The notes under the pieces were generated by a model. That model had not been told where the DNA came from and did no database searches. It saw only the letters and a list, made by a program, of their open reading frames with translations. Both the position numbers and the translations under genes were made by a program. This document shows, in pieces, positions 1-5,945 of a DNA stretch of 7,391 bases. Every line of letters starts with the position of its first letter. Within the stretch, counting starts at the first letter, position 1. The DNA comes from Planctomycetaceae bacterium (GTDB lineage Bacteria; Planctomycetota; Planctomycetia; Pirellulales; Pirellulaceae): positions 1 through 7,391 of the forward strand of contig SKVE01000400.1 in NCBI GenBank assembly GCA_007129635.1, written 5' to 3'.

Positions 1-219
1 CCGACCGTCGCCCAGCACATTGATGGTCACTCGCCGCGTGGATGTCTCGGTGGGTCGTTCGCCGCTGGACGCGGTGGGCAGCGGCAGGGGCATCTGGACT
101 TCCTGTCGCGCCAGGTGGCTGGACACCAGGAAGAAGATGACCAACAGGAAGACGACGTCGATCATCGGCGTCATCTGCACGTTCGCCTCGCTGCTGCGTG
201 CGTGATCGGGAACTCGCAT
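1..219 (-). CDS. ExbD/TolR-family biopolymer transport protein (3' end outside window)
   Basis: Only the first 73 residues are in the window; the frame stays open through base 1. The protein starts MRVPDHARSSEANVQMTPMI and continues into DVVFLLVIFFLV. This is the ExbD/TolR signature: a short cytoplasmic tail, then one membrane helix (about residues 18-35) that begins with the motif QMTPMIDVVFLL. Asp21 sits where the proton-carrying, essential Asp of ExbD (Asp25 in E. coli) lies. After the helix the periplasmic part begins (SSHLARQEVQMPLPLP). In the family, an ExbD dimer sits inside an ExbB pentamer and converts proton flow into motion that acts on a TonB- or TolA-like partner. The ATG overlaps the TGA of the upstream ExbB-like gene by one base (TGATG, 217-221), which supports this start and suggests translational coupling. 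Family call is very secure; whether it serves TonB-like, Tol-like or other work cannot be told from sequence. Confidence 0.95.
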   Translation of the reverse strand, partial: MRVPDHARSSEANVQMTPMIDVVFLLVIFFLVSSHLARQEVQMPLPLPTASSGERPTETSTRRVTINVLGDGR

Positions 220-1040
220 CAGCCGCCCCCGGTTCGAGGCGGTGGGGGTACGGCGGCCGGGGCTCGAGCGGCGGTGACGCGTCGGCGTTTCAGGGGGCCG
301 ACGGCGTGTTGAGCCAAATAGGCGGCCTCGGCAACCAGTTGATCCAGCCGATTACGAAAAACGGCAAAGGCACCCAGCGACGGGATGGCGACGATCAGAC
401 CGCCGACGGTGGTGACCAACGCCTGGTAGATGCCTTCTGCCAGATCGGCGGCACCGGCGGCCCCTTGCGTGCTGGCCACCTGCTGAAAGGCGAAGATCAT
501 CCCGGTCACCGTTCCCAACAGGCCTACCATCGGAGCCAGATTGCCGATGACCGACAGGTACTCGATCTTGCGGAACAGCCGCGCTGACTGTTCCGCCGCC
601 GCGTCCTCCATCGCCTTTTCCACGGCGCTCCAGCCACCCTCCGCCTCGGATAATCCATTTAACAGGACAAAGGCCAGGAAGCTGGGCTGCTGGCGGCAGG
701 TCTGGTCGGCTTCGCCCAATCGCCCCGCTATCAGCAGCTCGCGCACCTGCTCGCTCAGCCCGTCGGGCATCAACTCGTTGCGCCGGATCGTCATCAGGTG
801 CTCGAAGACCAGGTAGGCAGCGGTCAACGAAAGCGCCAGCAGCAACATGATGATCGCAACGCCGACCAGGCCGCCGGAGAACACGATGCTGAAGAAGCCT
901 TGCGAAGCACCCGGCGTCGCGACGGTGCCCATTCCGCCCGGAGCGACCTCCGCTTGTGCGAAGGCAGCGGAGGGCGTCCAGCAGGCGGTGAGCGTTACGA
1001 TCATCCAGCGTGACCGCGACACGAGACGTGATTCTGACAC
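219..1040 (-). CDS. MotA/TolQ/ExbB proton channel family protein
   Basis: The channel-forming partner of the ExbD-like protein, 273 residues from a GTG start at 1040. That start has a strong Shine-Dalgarno (AAGGAGG, 1048-1054) seven bases upstream; the open frame extends to 1187 but would overlap the preceding gene by over 120 bases. With this start the N terminus is a good signal peptide (basic SRLVSRSRW, hydrophobic MIVTLTAC, likely cut after AAFA, residue 28). Membrane segments lie near residues 56-80, 162-188 and 207-228. The last two carry the family core: NLAPMVGLLGTVTGMIFAF, with Thr177 at the E. coli ExbB Thr148 position, and ALVTTVGGLIVAIP, with Thr211 at the Thr181 position. Between helices 1 and 2 is the usual cytoplasmic helical domain. 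The end is a basic, proline-rich tail (KRRRVTAARAPAAVPPPP). A second possible start is the ATG at 1004, which would shorten the signal peptide. Family assignment is secure; the energised partner is probably the neighbouring VWA protein. Confidence 0.95.
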   Translation of the reverse strand: MSESRLVSRSRWMIVTLTACWTPSAAFAQAEVAPGGMGTVATPGASQGFFSIVFSGGLVGVAIIMLLLALSLTAAYLVFEHLMTIRRNELMPDGLSEQVRELLIAGRLGEADQTCRQQPSFLAFVLLNGLSEAEGGWSAVEKAMEDAAAEQSARLFRKIEYLSVIGNLAPMVGLLGTVTGMIFAFQQVASTQGAAGAADLAEGIYQALVTTVGGLIVAIPSLGAFAVFRNRLDQLVAEAAYLAQHAVGPLKRRRVTAARAPAAVPPPPRTGGG

Positions 1041-1047
1041 GATGATT

Positions 1048-1054
1048 CCTCCTT
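1048..1054 (-). promoter_or_regulatory. Shine-Dalgarno that fixes the GTG start of the ExbB-like gene
   Basis: Minus-strand AAGGAGG lies in the 19-base gap between the TPR gene and the ExbB-like gene, with seven bases to the GTG at 1040. It is close to a full match to the 16S anti-Shine-Dalgarno and is the best ribosome site in the leftward cluster. It is the main reason to prefer GTG 1040 over the longer open frame starting at 1187 or the internal ATG at 1004. Confidence 0.85.
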
Positions 1055-1059
1055 GGTCT

Positions 1060-2085
1060 TCAATCGCCACCGAGAGATTCGAGACGAGCGGTCGCTTGGG
1101 CGGCTGTGGTGGTTTCCGCGTAATCTCGGAGGATCTCACGGTACAGCGAGGCAGCTTGCCGGTGGTCCCCCATCCGTTCCAATTCACGACCGGCGCTCAG
1201 CAGTCCCAGAGCGGCCAGGCTGCGATCGTGATCGGCGTACAGCAGTCCGATCCGCAGCCAGGCCAAAGCGGCTCGTTCGCTGTGTCCTCGAGCGGCCAGC
1301 GCTTGAGCGTAGACGTACAGGGCGCCGGGGCGCACTTCGCGAGGCATCTTCTGCAGCAGATCAGCCCAACGTTCCAATCCCGCCTCGTCGACCGTCGCCG
1401 CTTGCGTTCGCCAGAGTTGCGCGGTTGCCAAAGACGCGATCCGAACCTGGCCCTGCGACGCCAAACGCTGCAGGGCCTCGATCGCCGCGGCTCGATGGCG
1501 TGTGCCCAGCAGCCAACTGGCGCCGATCAGCCGAGCCGCCGGTGAATCGGCGTTCTGCATCCATTGCTCGGCCCGCTTCTCTAAAGCCGGTGGCGGTTGC
1601 ACCGTCTGCCAGCTCAGCGGAATCCGCCCGAACCAAATCGTCTCGGGATCACTCTGCACCAATCGCAAAAAGAAATCGGTCGCCTGCTCGATGCGTTCCA
1701 ATTGCCTCAAACAACAGATCATCTGAGCCAGGATCTCACGCTGCGCCCAAACACGCGACTCGTCGCCCAACGCCTGGCCATACAGCCGTAACGCTTGGTC
1801 GTACTGATGATCGCCGAACGATCGATCGGCATTCACTTTGGTCGGGCTCCACTCGGTCGATACCTCCAAGACTCGGGACGCCGGGATTTCCTGCGGAGAA
1901 CCCATCGACGACCGTAGCGTGAGCTTTTGCCCGGTATGGTCCAGGATCGTGCCCCGGACCGTCGTCCGACCGCCACCGTCGGGACCCGTGGCGTACGTCA
2001 CCTGATCCTCGGCGACCGCCATCGAAGTCATCAAAACCCAGGCGGTGGTCGGAACCCACCAAACCAAGTGAAAAACGAGCTGCAT
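1060..2085 (-). CDS. Secreted TPR-repeat protein with N-terminal beta-rich domain
   Basis: 341 residues from the ATG at 2085, whose A is the last base of the TGA of the VWA gene (TGATG, 2083-2087). A TTG one codon earlier is possible but unnecessary. Residues 1-25 are a signal peptide with likely cleavage at SMAVA/ED, so the protein should be periplasmic. Residues about 27-78 form a small beta-rich segment (TVRGTILDHTGQKLTL, then QEIPASRVLEVSTEW), resembling the small barrel often found before TPRs in planctomycete proteins. From about residue 85 the chain is all helical with TPR-like pairs, for example DHQYDQALRLYGQAL, SERAALAWLRIGLLYAD and GDHRQAASLYREILRDYAET. Such repeats bind proteins and have no catalytic residues. 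The gene lies between the VWA and channel genes, 19 bases from the latter, so a scaffold role for this envelope complex is likely, comparable in position to CpoB in Tol-Pal. That role is inference; the fold is fairly sure. Confidence 0.88.
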   Translation of the reverse strand: MQLVFHLVWWVPTTAWVLMTSMAVAEDQVTYATGPDGGGRTTVRGTILDHTGQKLTLRSSMGSPQEIPASRVLEVSTEWSPTKVNADRSFGDHQYDQALRLYGQALGDESRVWAQREILAQMICCLRQLERIEQATDFFLRLVQSDPETIWFGRIPLSWQTVQPPPALEKRAEQWMQNADSPAARLIGASWLLGTRHRAAAIEALQRLASQGQVRIASLATAQLWRTQAATVDEAGLERWADLLQKMPREVRPGALYVYAQALAARGHSERAALAWLRIGLLYADHDRSLAALGLLSAGRELERMGDHRQAASLYREILRDYAETTTAAQATARLESLGGD

Positions 2086-3107
2086 CAATGGGGCCTCGCC
2101 GGCAATCGCGTGACGTCGATGTACGTGTGGCGGCCGCTGTTCTGTCGGGCCAGCCGCATCAGAAAATTGTCGCCGCCGATGAACGGCCCCGTGCCGAACT
2201 CGATCGCATGGATCACGGTGCCTCGGTTGATCCGCCGTAAATCCTCAAGCTGTCGAGCGGTCAGTTGCGGATCTTCGGCGTCGGTCAGAAAAAAGATCAC
2301 GTCGGGTGCCAGAAGCAGTGCCTGACGCAAAGCCGGGATATGTTGCGTGCCGCCGGTCGCGGGCAAGCTGCGGATGAACCGTTCTGCCAGGTCCTTGGTG
2401 CTCTCGTCGGCGAACATCAGCCGCGGGGAAAGCCCCGGATTCGGATGGAAGATCGTGACATCATGATTATAGAAGATGACTTGAAATTGTTGCGTCAAGC
2501 TGAGCATGTGGATGCTGTTGATCAATTCGGCTTTGGCGGCTGCCAGCGGTCGTCCCTCGTAGCCGTTCATGCTGTCCGAGCGGTCGAAGACGTAGACGAA
2601 CAACGAGCCCTCGCCCTGGATGCCGAACAGATAGGTGCTGTCGCCCTTGCCGATCGAACGACTCGGCGCCGGCCCGCCGGTCAACTGCCCAGCGCTGGGC
2701 AACATGTCGGCCCAGTCCGTTGCGGTACCGATGCCGCTGATCGAGTCGCGATCGGGCAGCATCTGTCCAAAATCGACAGGCAACTGGTCCGCCGACGGTA
2801 ACGCCGTTTCCGTTGCCGCCGCGTCTTGCACCGAATCGGTTGGCGACAGGTCGGACCGCTCGGACGAAGCCTGCTGATCGGTTTCGGAAAAAAAACGCGT
2901 CTGCTGGTGGGACGTTTGTGTCAGGACGATCCCAGCCGATCGTTCCGGCTCGGGAACCGATCCTGGCGTCGTTTCTCGGATGACGATGGCCAAGAAGAAC
3001 AGCAGCAGCGCATGCACTACACCCGACAGCAGCCAAGCCGGCAGTCGCCGCGGTGGCGGTTCCGCAGCATTCAGCAAAACCAACGGCTCGCTTTCCATGG
3101 GTGGCAT
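2085..3107 (-). CDS. Membrane-anchored von Willebrand factor A domain protein with TonB/TolA-like helix
   Basis: 340 residues from the ATG at 3107, with GAGG (3113-3116) five bases upstream. An ATG three codons in is a second option. The frame upstream has no ATG, GTG or TTG before the ispH stop, so the start is well bounded. A short basic cytoplasmic tail (PPPRRLP) precedes a single membrane helix at about residues 24-44 (AWLLSGVVHALLLFFLAIVI), giving an N-in, C-out topology. Residues 45-155 are a low-complexity, Gln/Ser/Asp-rich periplasmic linker. Residues about 158-335 are a VWA domain: the MIDAS motif DRSDS (Asp175, Ser177, Ser179), Thr254 in ATGGTQH and Asp276 in FFLTDAED are all present, so divalent metal binding should be intact. 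The helix has Ser28, His32 and Leu39 spaced as in TonB and TolA. Neighbours are ispH (45 bases upstream) and the TPR gene (one-base overlap). The family is secure; a role as energy-transducing partner of the ExbB/ExbD pair is my inference. Confidence 0.93.
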   Translation of the reverse strand: MPPMESEPLVLLNAAEPPPRRLPAWLLSGVVHALLLFFLAIVIRETTPGSVPEPERSAGIVLTQTSHQQTRFFSETDQQASSERSDLSPTDSVQDAAATETALPSADQLPVDFGQMLPDRDSISGIGTATDWADMLPSAGQLTGGPAPSRSIGKGDSTYLFGIQGEGSLFVYVFDRSDSMNGYEGRPLAAAKAELINSIHMLSLTQQFQVIFYNHDVTIFHPNPGLSPRLMFADESTKDLAERFIRSLPATGGTQHIPALRQALLLAPDVIFFLTDAEDPQLTARQLEDLRRINRGTVIHAIEFGTGPFIGGDNFLMRLARQNSGRHTYIDVTRLPARPH

Positions 3108-3152
3108 ATTGGCCTCGAAAATCGGACATCCTTCACGCTTCTCCCCTTGATC

Positions 3153-4112
3153 TTAACCGCCTGCCGGAGAACTGACCAGAGAGATCTGATGCTCGCGAAG
3201 CGCTTTGGGCAACGGAAAATGGACCTGTTCGGTCCGGATCGTACGCACCGAAATCTCGGCATCGTAACGTTCACGCAAGTATTCCAGGCACTGATCGACC
3301 ACCGATTCCGGGGCACTGGCCCCAGCGGTCACCAGCACCGTATCCACTCCGCAGAACCAAGTCGGGTCGATGTCGGCGACGCCGTCGATCAGATGACCTG
3401 CGACGCCGTTCTCCTGCGCAATCTCGCTCAACCGCTGGCTGTTCGAACTGTTCTGGCTGCCCAGCACCAGCACCAGATCGACTTCGGGACAGATCTCCCG
3501 AACCGCCTGTTGACGATTCTGAGTCGCGTAGCAGATATCCTCCTTTGCGGGCCCCACCAACTGGGGAAACTTGGCCCGCAGCCGGTCGATGATACGATTC
3601 GCATCGTCGACCGATAACGTTGTTTGCGTCAGATAGGCAAGACGAGTATTTGGGGGGAGATCCAGTCGGTCCACATCATCGACCGTTTGGACCAGGATCA
3701 TGGACTCCGGAGCCTCGCCCATCGTTCCTAGCACTTCATCGTGTCCATCGTGTCCGATCAGGGCAATCATGTATCCCTCGCGAGCGAATCGCACGGCTTC
3801 CAGGTGTACTTTGGTGACCAGGGGGCAGGTCGCATCGATCGCGTGCAAGCGGCGCTGTCGAGCCTGCTGGCGGATTTCGGGCGAGATGCCGTGGGCTGAA
3901 AACAGCAGGTGAGCGCCCTCGGGAACCTGCTGCAAGTCATCGACGAACACAGCGCCCCGCGCTCGAAACGAATCGACCACCAACCGGTTGTGAACGATCT
4001 CGTGATACACGTAGACCGGCGGACCGAACGTTCGCAGCGTCAGATCCAAGCTTTCTACTGCCATATTGACGCCAGCACAAAAGCCTCGCGGGGCCGCTAG
4101 GAATACTTTCAT
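3153..4112 (-). CDS. ispH: 4-hydroxy-3-methylbut-2-enyl diphosphate reductase (LytB)
   Basis: This cytoplasmic iron-sulfur enzyme does the last step of the MEP pathway, reducing HMBPP to isopentenyl and dimethylallyl diphosphate. The 319 residues match the usual length (316 in E. coli). The three cluster-binding cysteines are Cys12 (PRGFCAGV), Cys96 (DATCPLV) and Cys194 (EDICYATQNRQ). Substrate-binding residues known from E. coli are also present: His41 (EIVHN), His74 (SAHG), His124 and Glu126 (GHDGHDEVLGTMGE), the LTQTTLS motif, SQNSSNS (Ser222, Asn224) and Ser266 in TAGASAPESVV. Nothing is missing, so it should be active. The ATG at 4112 begins MKVFLAAPRGFC, the standard N terminus, with a rather distant GGAG (4124-4127). 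It is first in the leftward cluster; 45 bases separate it from the VWA gene, so read-through is likely. No functional link between isoprenoid synthesis and the downstream envelope genes is evident. Confidence 0.98.
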   Translation of the reverse strand: MKVFLAAPRGFCAGVNMAVESLDLTLRTFGPPVYVYHEIVHNRLVVDSFRARGAVFVDDLQQVPEGAHLLFSAHGISPEIRQQARQRRLHAIDATCPLVTKVHLEAVRFAREGYMIALIGHDGHDEVLGTMGEAPESMILVQTVDDVDRLDLPPNTRLAYLTQTTLSVDDANRIIDRLRAKFPQLVGPAKEDICYATQNRQQAVREICPEVDLVLVLGSQNSSNSQRLSEIAQENGVAGHLIDGVADIDPTWFCGVDTVLVTAGASAPESVVDQCLEYLRERYDAEISVRTIRTEQVHFPLPKALREHQISLVSSPAGG

Positions 4113-4362
4113 GGGAAACGTGTCTCCAAATATGCGGGGTATTTTCGCCTGAGATTCGAGGAAATCGCTGTTGCCGGTGACCTGGATTCTTAGGATTAGC
4201 TGAATGATGGAACCTCATGTTTCCTGTTGTTACCGCACAGCAGCCTGCCGGACAACCCCGAAACGGGCGGTTCGCGAATCGTCTTGAGTCTTTCACGGGT
4301 TTCGCGTAACATCCCGCCGGTTTTCCCACGGCTCTTCTCTTGCTGGAAAGCGTTCTTGCCGG
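4113..4362. promoter_or_regulatory. Divergent intergenic region between ispH and the rightward genes
   Basis: This 250-base stretch has no convincing gene and must hold the start signals for both directions. A fair rightward promoter is listed separately (4284-4312). For ispH I found no good sigma-70 site. The best minus-strand pair is TTGTCC with TAACAA 17 bases on, near 4215-4255, which lacks the final T of the -10 box and would give a leader over 100 bases long. An eight-base palindrome TTCGCGAA lies at 4271-4278, too short to call an operator. No terminator-like hairpin or known riboswitch pattern was seen. Confidence 0.6.
4284..4312 (+). promoter_or_regulatory. Possible sigma-70 promoter for the 162-residue protein gene
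   Basis: TTGAGT (4284-4289) and TAACAT (4307-4312) are separated by 17 bases. Each box matches four of six consensus bases, and the -10 box keeps the key T, A and final T. Transcription would start near 4319, giving a leader of about 43 bases before the ATG at 4363. Position and spacing are right, but boxes of this quality also arise by chance. Confidence 0.45.
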
Positions 4363-4851
4363 ATGGTGGATTTCGACATTCAACGTTGCAGTCGTCGCTG
4401 CGCCAAGTCGGACCAGGAATTCGCGCCGGGCGAGGCATTCTATTCGGTGCTGATCGCCAAAGGCTCCGAAATTGTCCGCTATGACTACAGCGAAGCGGCC
4501 TGGGAGGGCCCGCCGGACGAGGCGATCGGGTGGTGGCGATCTCAGATGCCCGAACCGACCGCGCGGCGAGCCAATTGGGCGCCAAACGACGTGATGCTGG
4601 ACTATTTCCAACAACTCGAGGCGCAAGCAGGAAAGCAAGACGTCCGATACATCCTGACGCTGCTGATGATCCGTCGTCGCGTGCTGCGTCTGGAGGATTC
4701 GGAGTTCGACGAACAGGGGCATGAGAGAATGGTGGTCTTCTGCCCTCGGAACGACACGGAATACCACGTACCGGTGGTGTCACCGGATGCAGCACGGGCT
4801 CGCGAGATTCAGGATGAACTGGCTCGACTGCTGTTGTCCGACGCGGTTTAG
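4363..4851 (+). CDS. Conserved protein of unknown function, planctomycete type
   Basis: 162 residues with no signal peptide or membrane segment, so probably cytoplasmic. I recognise the pattern from planctomycete genomes but know no function. Features to see: CSRRC (Cys9, Cys13) near the N terminus, then the phrase DQEFAPGEAFYSVL, an aromatic stretch RYDYSEAAWEGPPDEAIGWW, NWAPNDVMLDYF, a strongly basic helix YILTLLMIRRRVLRLED, and a last beta-rich piece MVVFCPRND with Cys127. The three cysteines could bind a metal, but the fourth ligand is not evident and no known zinc-finger pattern fits. The ATG at 4363 has only a weak ribosome site (GGAAAG, twelve bases upstream); the next codon is GTG and could serve as well. 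The following gene starts 22 bases after the stop in the same direction, so the two are probably co-transcribed. Coding status is well supported by protein-like composition and orientation. Confidence 0.85.
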   Translation: MVDFDIQRCSRRCAKSDQEFAPGEAFYSVLIAKGSEIVRYDYSEAAWEGPPDEAIGWWRSQMPEPTARRANWAPNDVMLDYFQQLEAQAGKQDVRYILTLLMIRRRVLRLEDSEFDEQGHERMVVFCPRNDTEYHVPVVSPDAARAREIQDELARLLLSDAV

Positions 4852-4861
4852 ATGATTTGAC

Positions 4862-4866
4862 AAGGA
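4862..4866 (+). promoter_or_regulatory. Shine-Dalgarno that supports a TTG start
   Basis: AAGGA at 4862-4866 lies seven bases before TTG 4874. The only nearby ATG (4866) is in another frame and hits TGA after three codons. The TTG directly precedes a basic-then-hydrophobic signal sequence (RFFRSSTWLIALVLI), so it is the only start that makes sense here. Confidence 0.75.
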
Positions 4867-4873
4867 TGTTGCG

Positions 4874-5854
4874 TTGAGGTTTTTCAGGTCGTCAACCTGG
4901 TTGATCGCTCTCGTGCTGATTTCGTCCAGCGGCGCAAGTTGTCCGATCCGGCAGACCCCCGGAGTTACGCCCCCCGCAGCCTTCGTGGGGCCTCCTACGA
5001 TTGACGAGGTCCTGGGCGTCATCAACGCGAACAGCGGCCGTATCCAGCAGCTTCAAGCCGATAATGCCCGACTGGCCATCCAAGGGGTGCCGTCGATGCG
5101 AGCCAGCATCGCGCTGGAGCGACCTCGGAATTTTCGGCTGCGGGCACAATTTGTGGGATTGGGCGAGGTACTGGATCTGGGCAGCAACCACGAGCTATTT
5201 TGGGCCTTGATCGATGCCCCGGAAATTGCCACCAACGTACCCCGCGGGATCTATTACGCACGTCATGACCAGCATGATTCCAGCCGTTTCGACATGTTGC
5301 CGATCCGACCCGATTGGCTGGTCGATGCATTCGGGCTGCCGATCCTGGATGCGGCACACGTTCATGAAGGGCCTTGGCCGCGCGGTTCGGACCAACTGGA
5401 GATCCGATCGCGGATTCCGACATTCGCAGGCGAAACAGGTCGGATCACCATCGTCCACGCGAACTACGGCTGGGTTCTGGAACAACACTTGTATGATGTT
5501 CGAGGCCAATTGGTGGCTTCTTCGCTGACGTCCAACCACCGCTACTACCCGGAAATCGGCGTCTCGTTGCCGCATCGCATCGAGATCCGCATGCCTCCGC
5601 CCAATCGACCCTTCCATCTGGAGATCGACACGTACTCGATCAATCAATTGCGAGTCGAGTCGAGTCAGTTATTCGCCATGCCGAACTATCCGGGTTACCC
5701 CATGATCGACTTAGCTGCGCCCGGCATCGTCGCGCCGCCGGGAGGGTTGCCCATCCAACCGCCCGCCATGCCGCACCCGAACCAGCCATCGGCCGAAAGG
5801 TACCCCGTCACCGGTTTACGGCCCAGGTATCGCGGTTATTCCACCATCCGCTAG
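4874..5854 (+). CDS. LolA-like secreted protein, possible lipoprotein
   Basis: 326 residues from a TTG start chosen because of the AAGGA ribosome site and the signal sequence directly after it. Residues 1-22 are a signal peptide (RFFRSSTWLIALVLISSSG) ending in GASC, with Cys23 as possible lipidation site; Gly instead of Leu at -3 makes the lipobox imperfect. From about residue 42 (TIDEVLGVINAN) to 280 the order of elements fits the LolA/LolB fold: an N-terminal helix, then beta strands such as SMRASIALERPRNFRLRAQF, a DLGSNHELFW segment, EIRSRIPTF, RITIVHANYGWVLEQHLYD and PHRIEIRMPP. Proteins of this fold hold lipid or lipoprotein acyl chains in the periplasm; that this one does is inference. 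The tail (280-326) is proline-rich and looks disordered. I recognise the sequence as a recurring planctomycete family without assigned function. It follows the 162-residue gene by 22 bases. Confidence 0.85.
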   Translation: MRFFRSSTWLIALVLISSSGASCPIRQTPGVTPPAAFVGPPTIDEVLGVINANSGRIQQLQADNARLAIQGVPSMRASIALERPRNFRLRAQFVGLGEVLDLGSNHELFWALIDAPEIATNVPRGIYYARHDQHDSSRFDMLPIRPDWLVDAFGLPILDAAHVHEGPWPRGSDQLEIRSRIPTFAGETGRITIVHANYGWVLEQHLYDVRGQLVASSLTSNHRYYPEIGVSLPHRIEIRMPPPNRPFHLEIDTYSINQLRVESSQLFAMPNYPGYPMIDLAAPGIVAPPGGLPIQPPAMPHPNQPSAERYPVTGLRPRYRGYSTIR

Positions 5855-5945
5855 ACAGCCTGCCCCGTCCGCTGGGTACGCTGCTCAAATTTGACGAATC
5901 GACTCGGTAGAACGTATAATCCGGAAAAGGATGGGGGGAAGTGAT
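5855..5945 (+). promoter_or_regulatory. Intergenic region with promoter and ribosome site
   Basis: The 91 bases between the LolA-like gene and the hydrolase gene hold a strong promoter (listed separately) and a G-rich ribosome site, GGGGGGAA at 5933-5940. No stem followed by a T run was found, so the upstream genes may read through. Confidence 0.6.
5891..5920 (+). promoter_or_regulatory. Near-consensus sigma-70 promoter for the hydrolase gene
   Basis: TTGACG (5891-5896, five of six) and a perfect TATAAT (5915-5920) are spaced by 18 bases. The expected transcription start near 5926-5928 gives a short leader of about 18-20 bases, just enough for the G-rich ribosome site before the ATG at 5946. 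This is the best promoter in the window and suggests constitutive, independent expression of the downstream gene. Confidence 0.8.

Noticed and set aside
847..1545. Plus-strand open frame (232 codons) opposite the ExbB-like and TPR genes
   Set aside because: Antisense to two secure genes, with low-complexity Gln/Arg/Ser composition and no credible start signal.
1053..1922. Long plus-strand open frame (289 codons) opposite the TPR gene
   Set aside because: It is antisense to a well-supported gene, its product is rich in Arg, Pro and Ser without domain features, and G+C-rich DNA commonly leaves such frames open.
2467..3129. Minus-strand open frame (220 codons) overlapping the VWA gene, with an ATG at 3129 preceded by GAAGG
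   Set aside because: The ribosome site is attractive, but the product is a Gly/Arg/Ala-rich frame-shifted reading of the VWA gene, whose own frame gives a full membrane helix and MIDAS domain.
3072..3137. Possible short leader peptide before the VWA gene, starting at a GTG after AAGGGGAG
   Set aside because: A GTG-started frame of about 20 codons exists, but there is no regulatory pattern such as runs of one amino acid or competing hairpins, and it overlaps the VWA start.
4271..4278. Palindrome TTCGCGAA between the divergent genes
   Set aside because: Eight bases are expected by chance in G+C-rich DNA, and no second copy or flanking symmetry supports an operator.
3937..4767. Minus-strand open frame (276 codons) spanning the ispH start, the intergenic region and the 162-residue gene
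   Set aside because: It overlaps ispH in another frame and is antisense to the next gene; the product shows no recognisable motif or membrane pattern.
5651..5665. Three tandem copies of CGAGT
   Set aside because: Only 15 bases inside the LolA-like gene, encoding an ordinary Arg-Val-Glu-Ser-Ser stretch; too short to be meaningful.
5931..5945. Alternative in-frame ATG for the hydrolase gene
   Set aside because: The AGG that could serve it directly touches the ATG, leaving no spacing, whereas ATG 5946 has a G-rich site at proper distance and a normal signal peptide.
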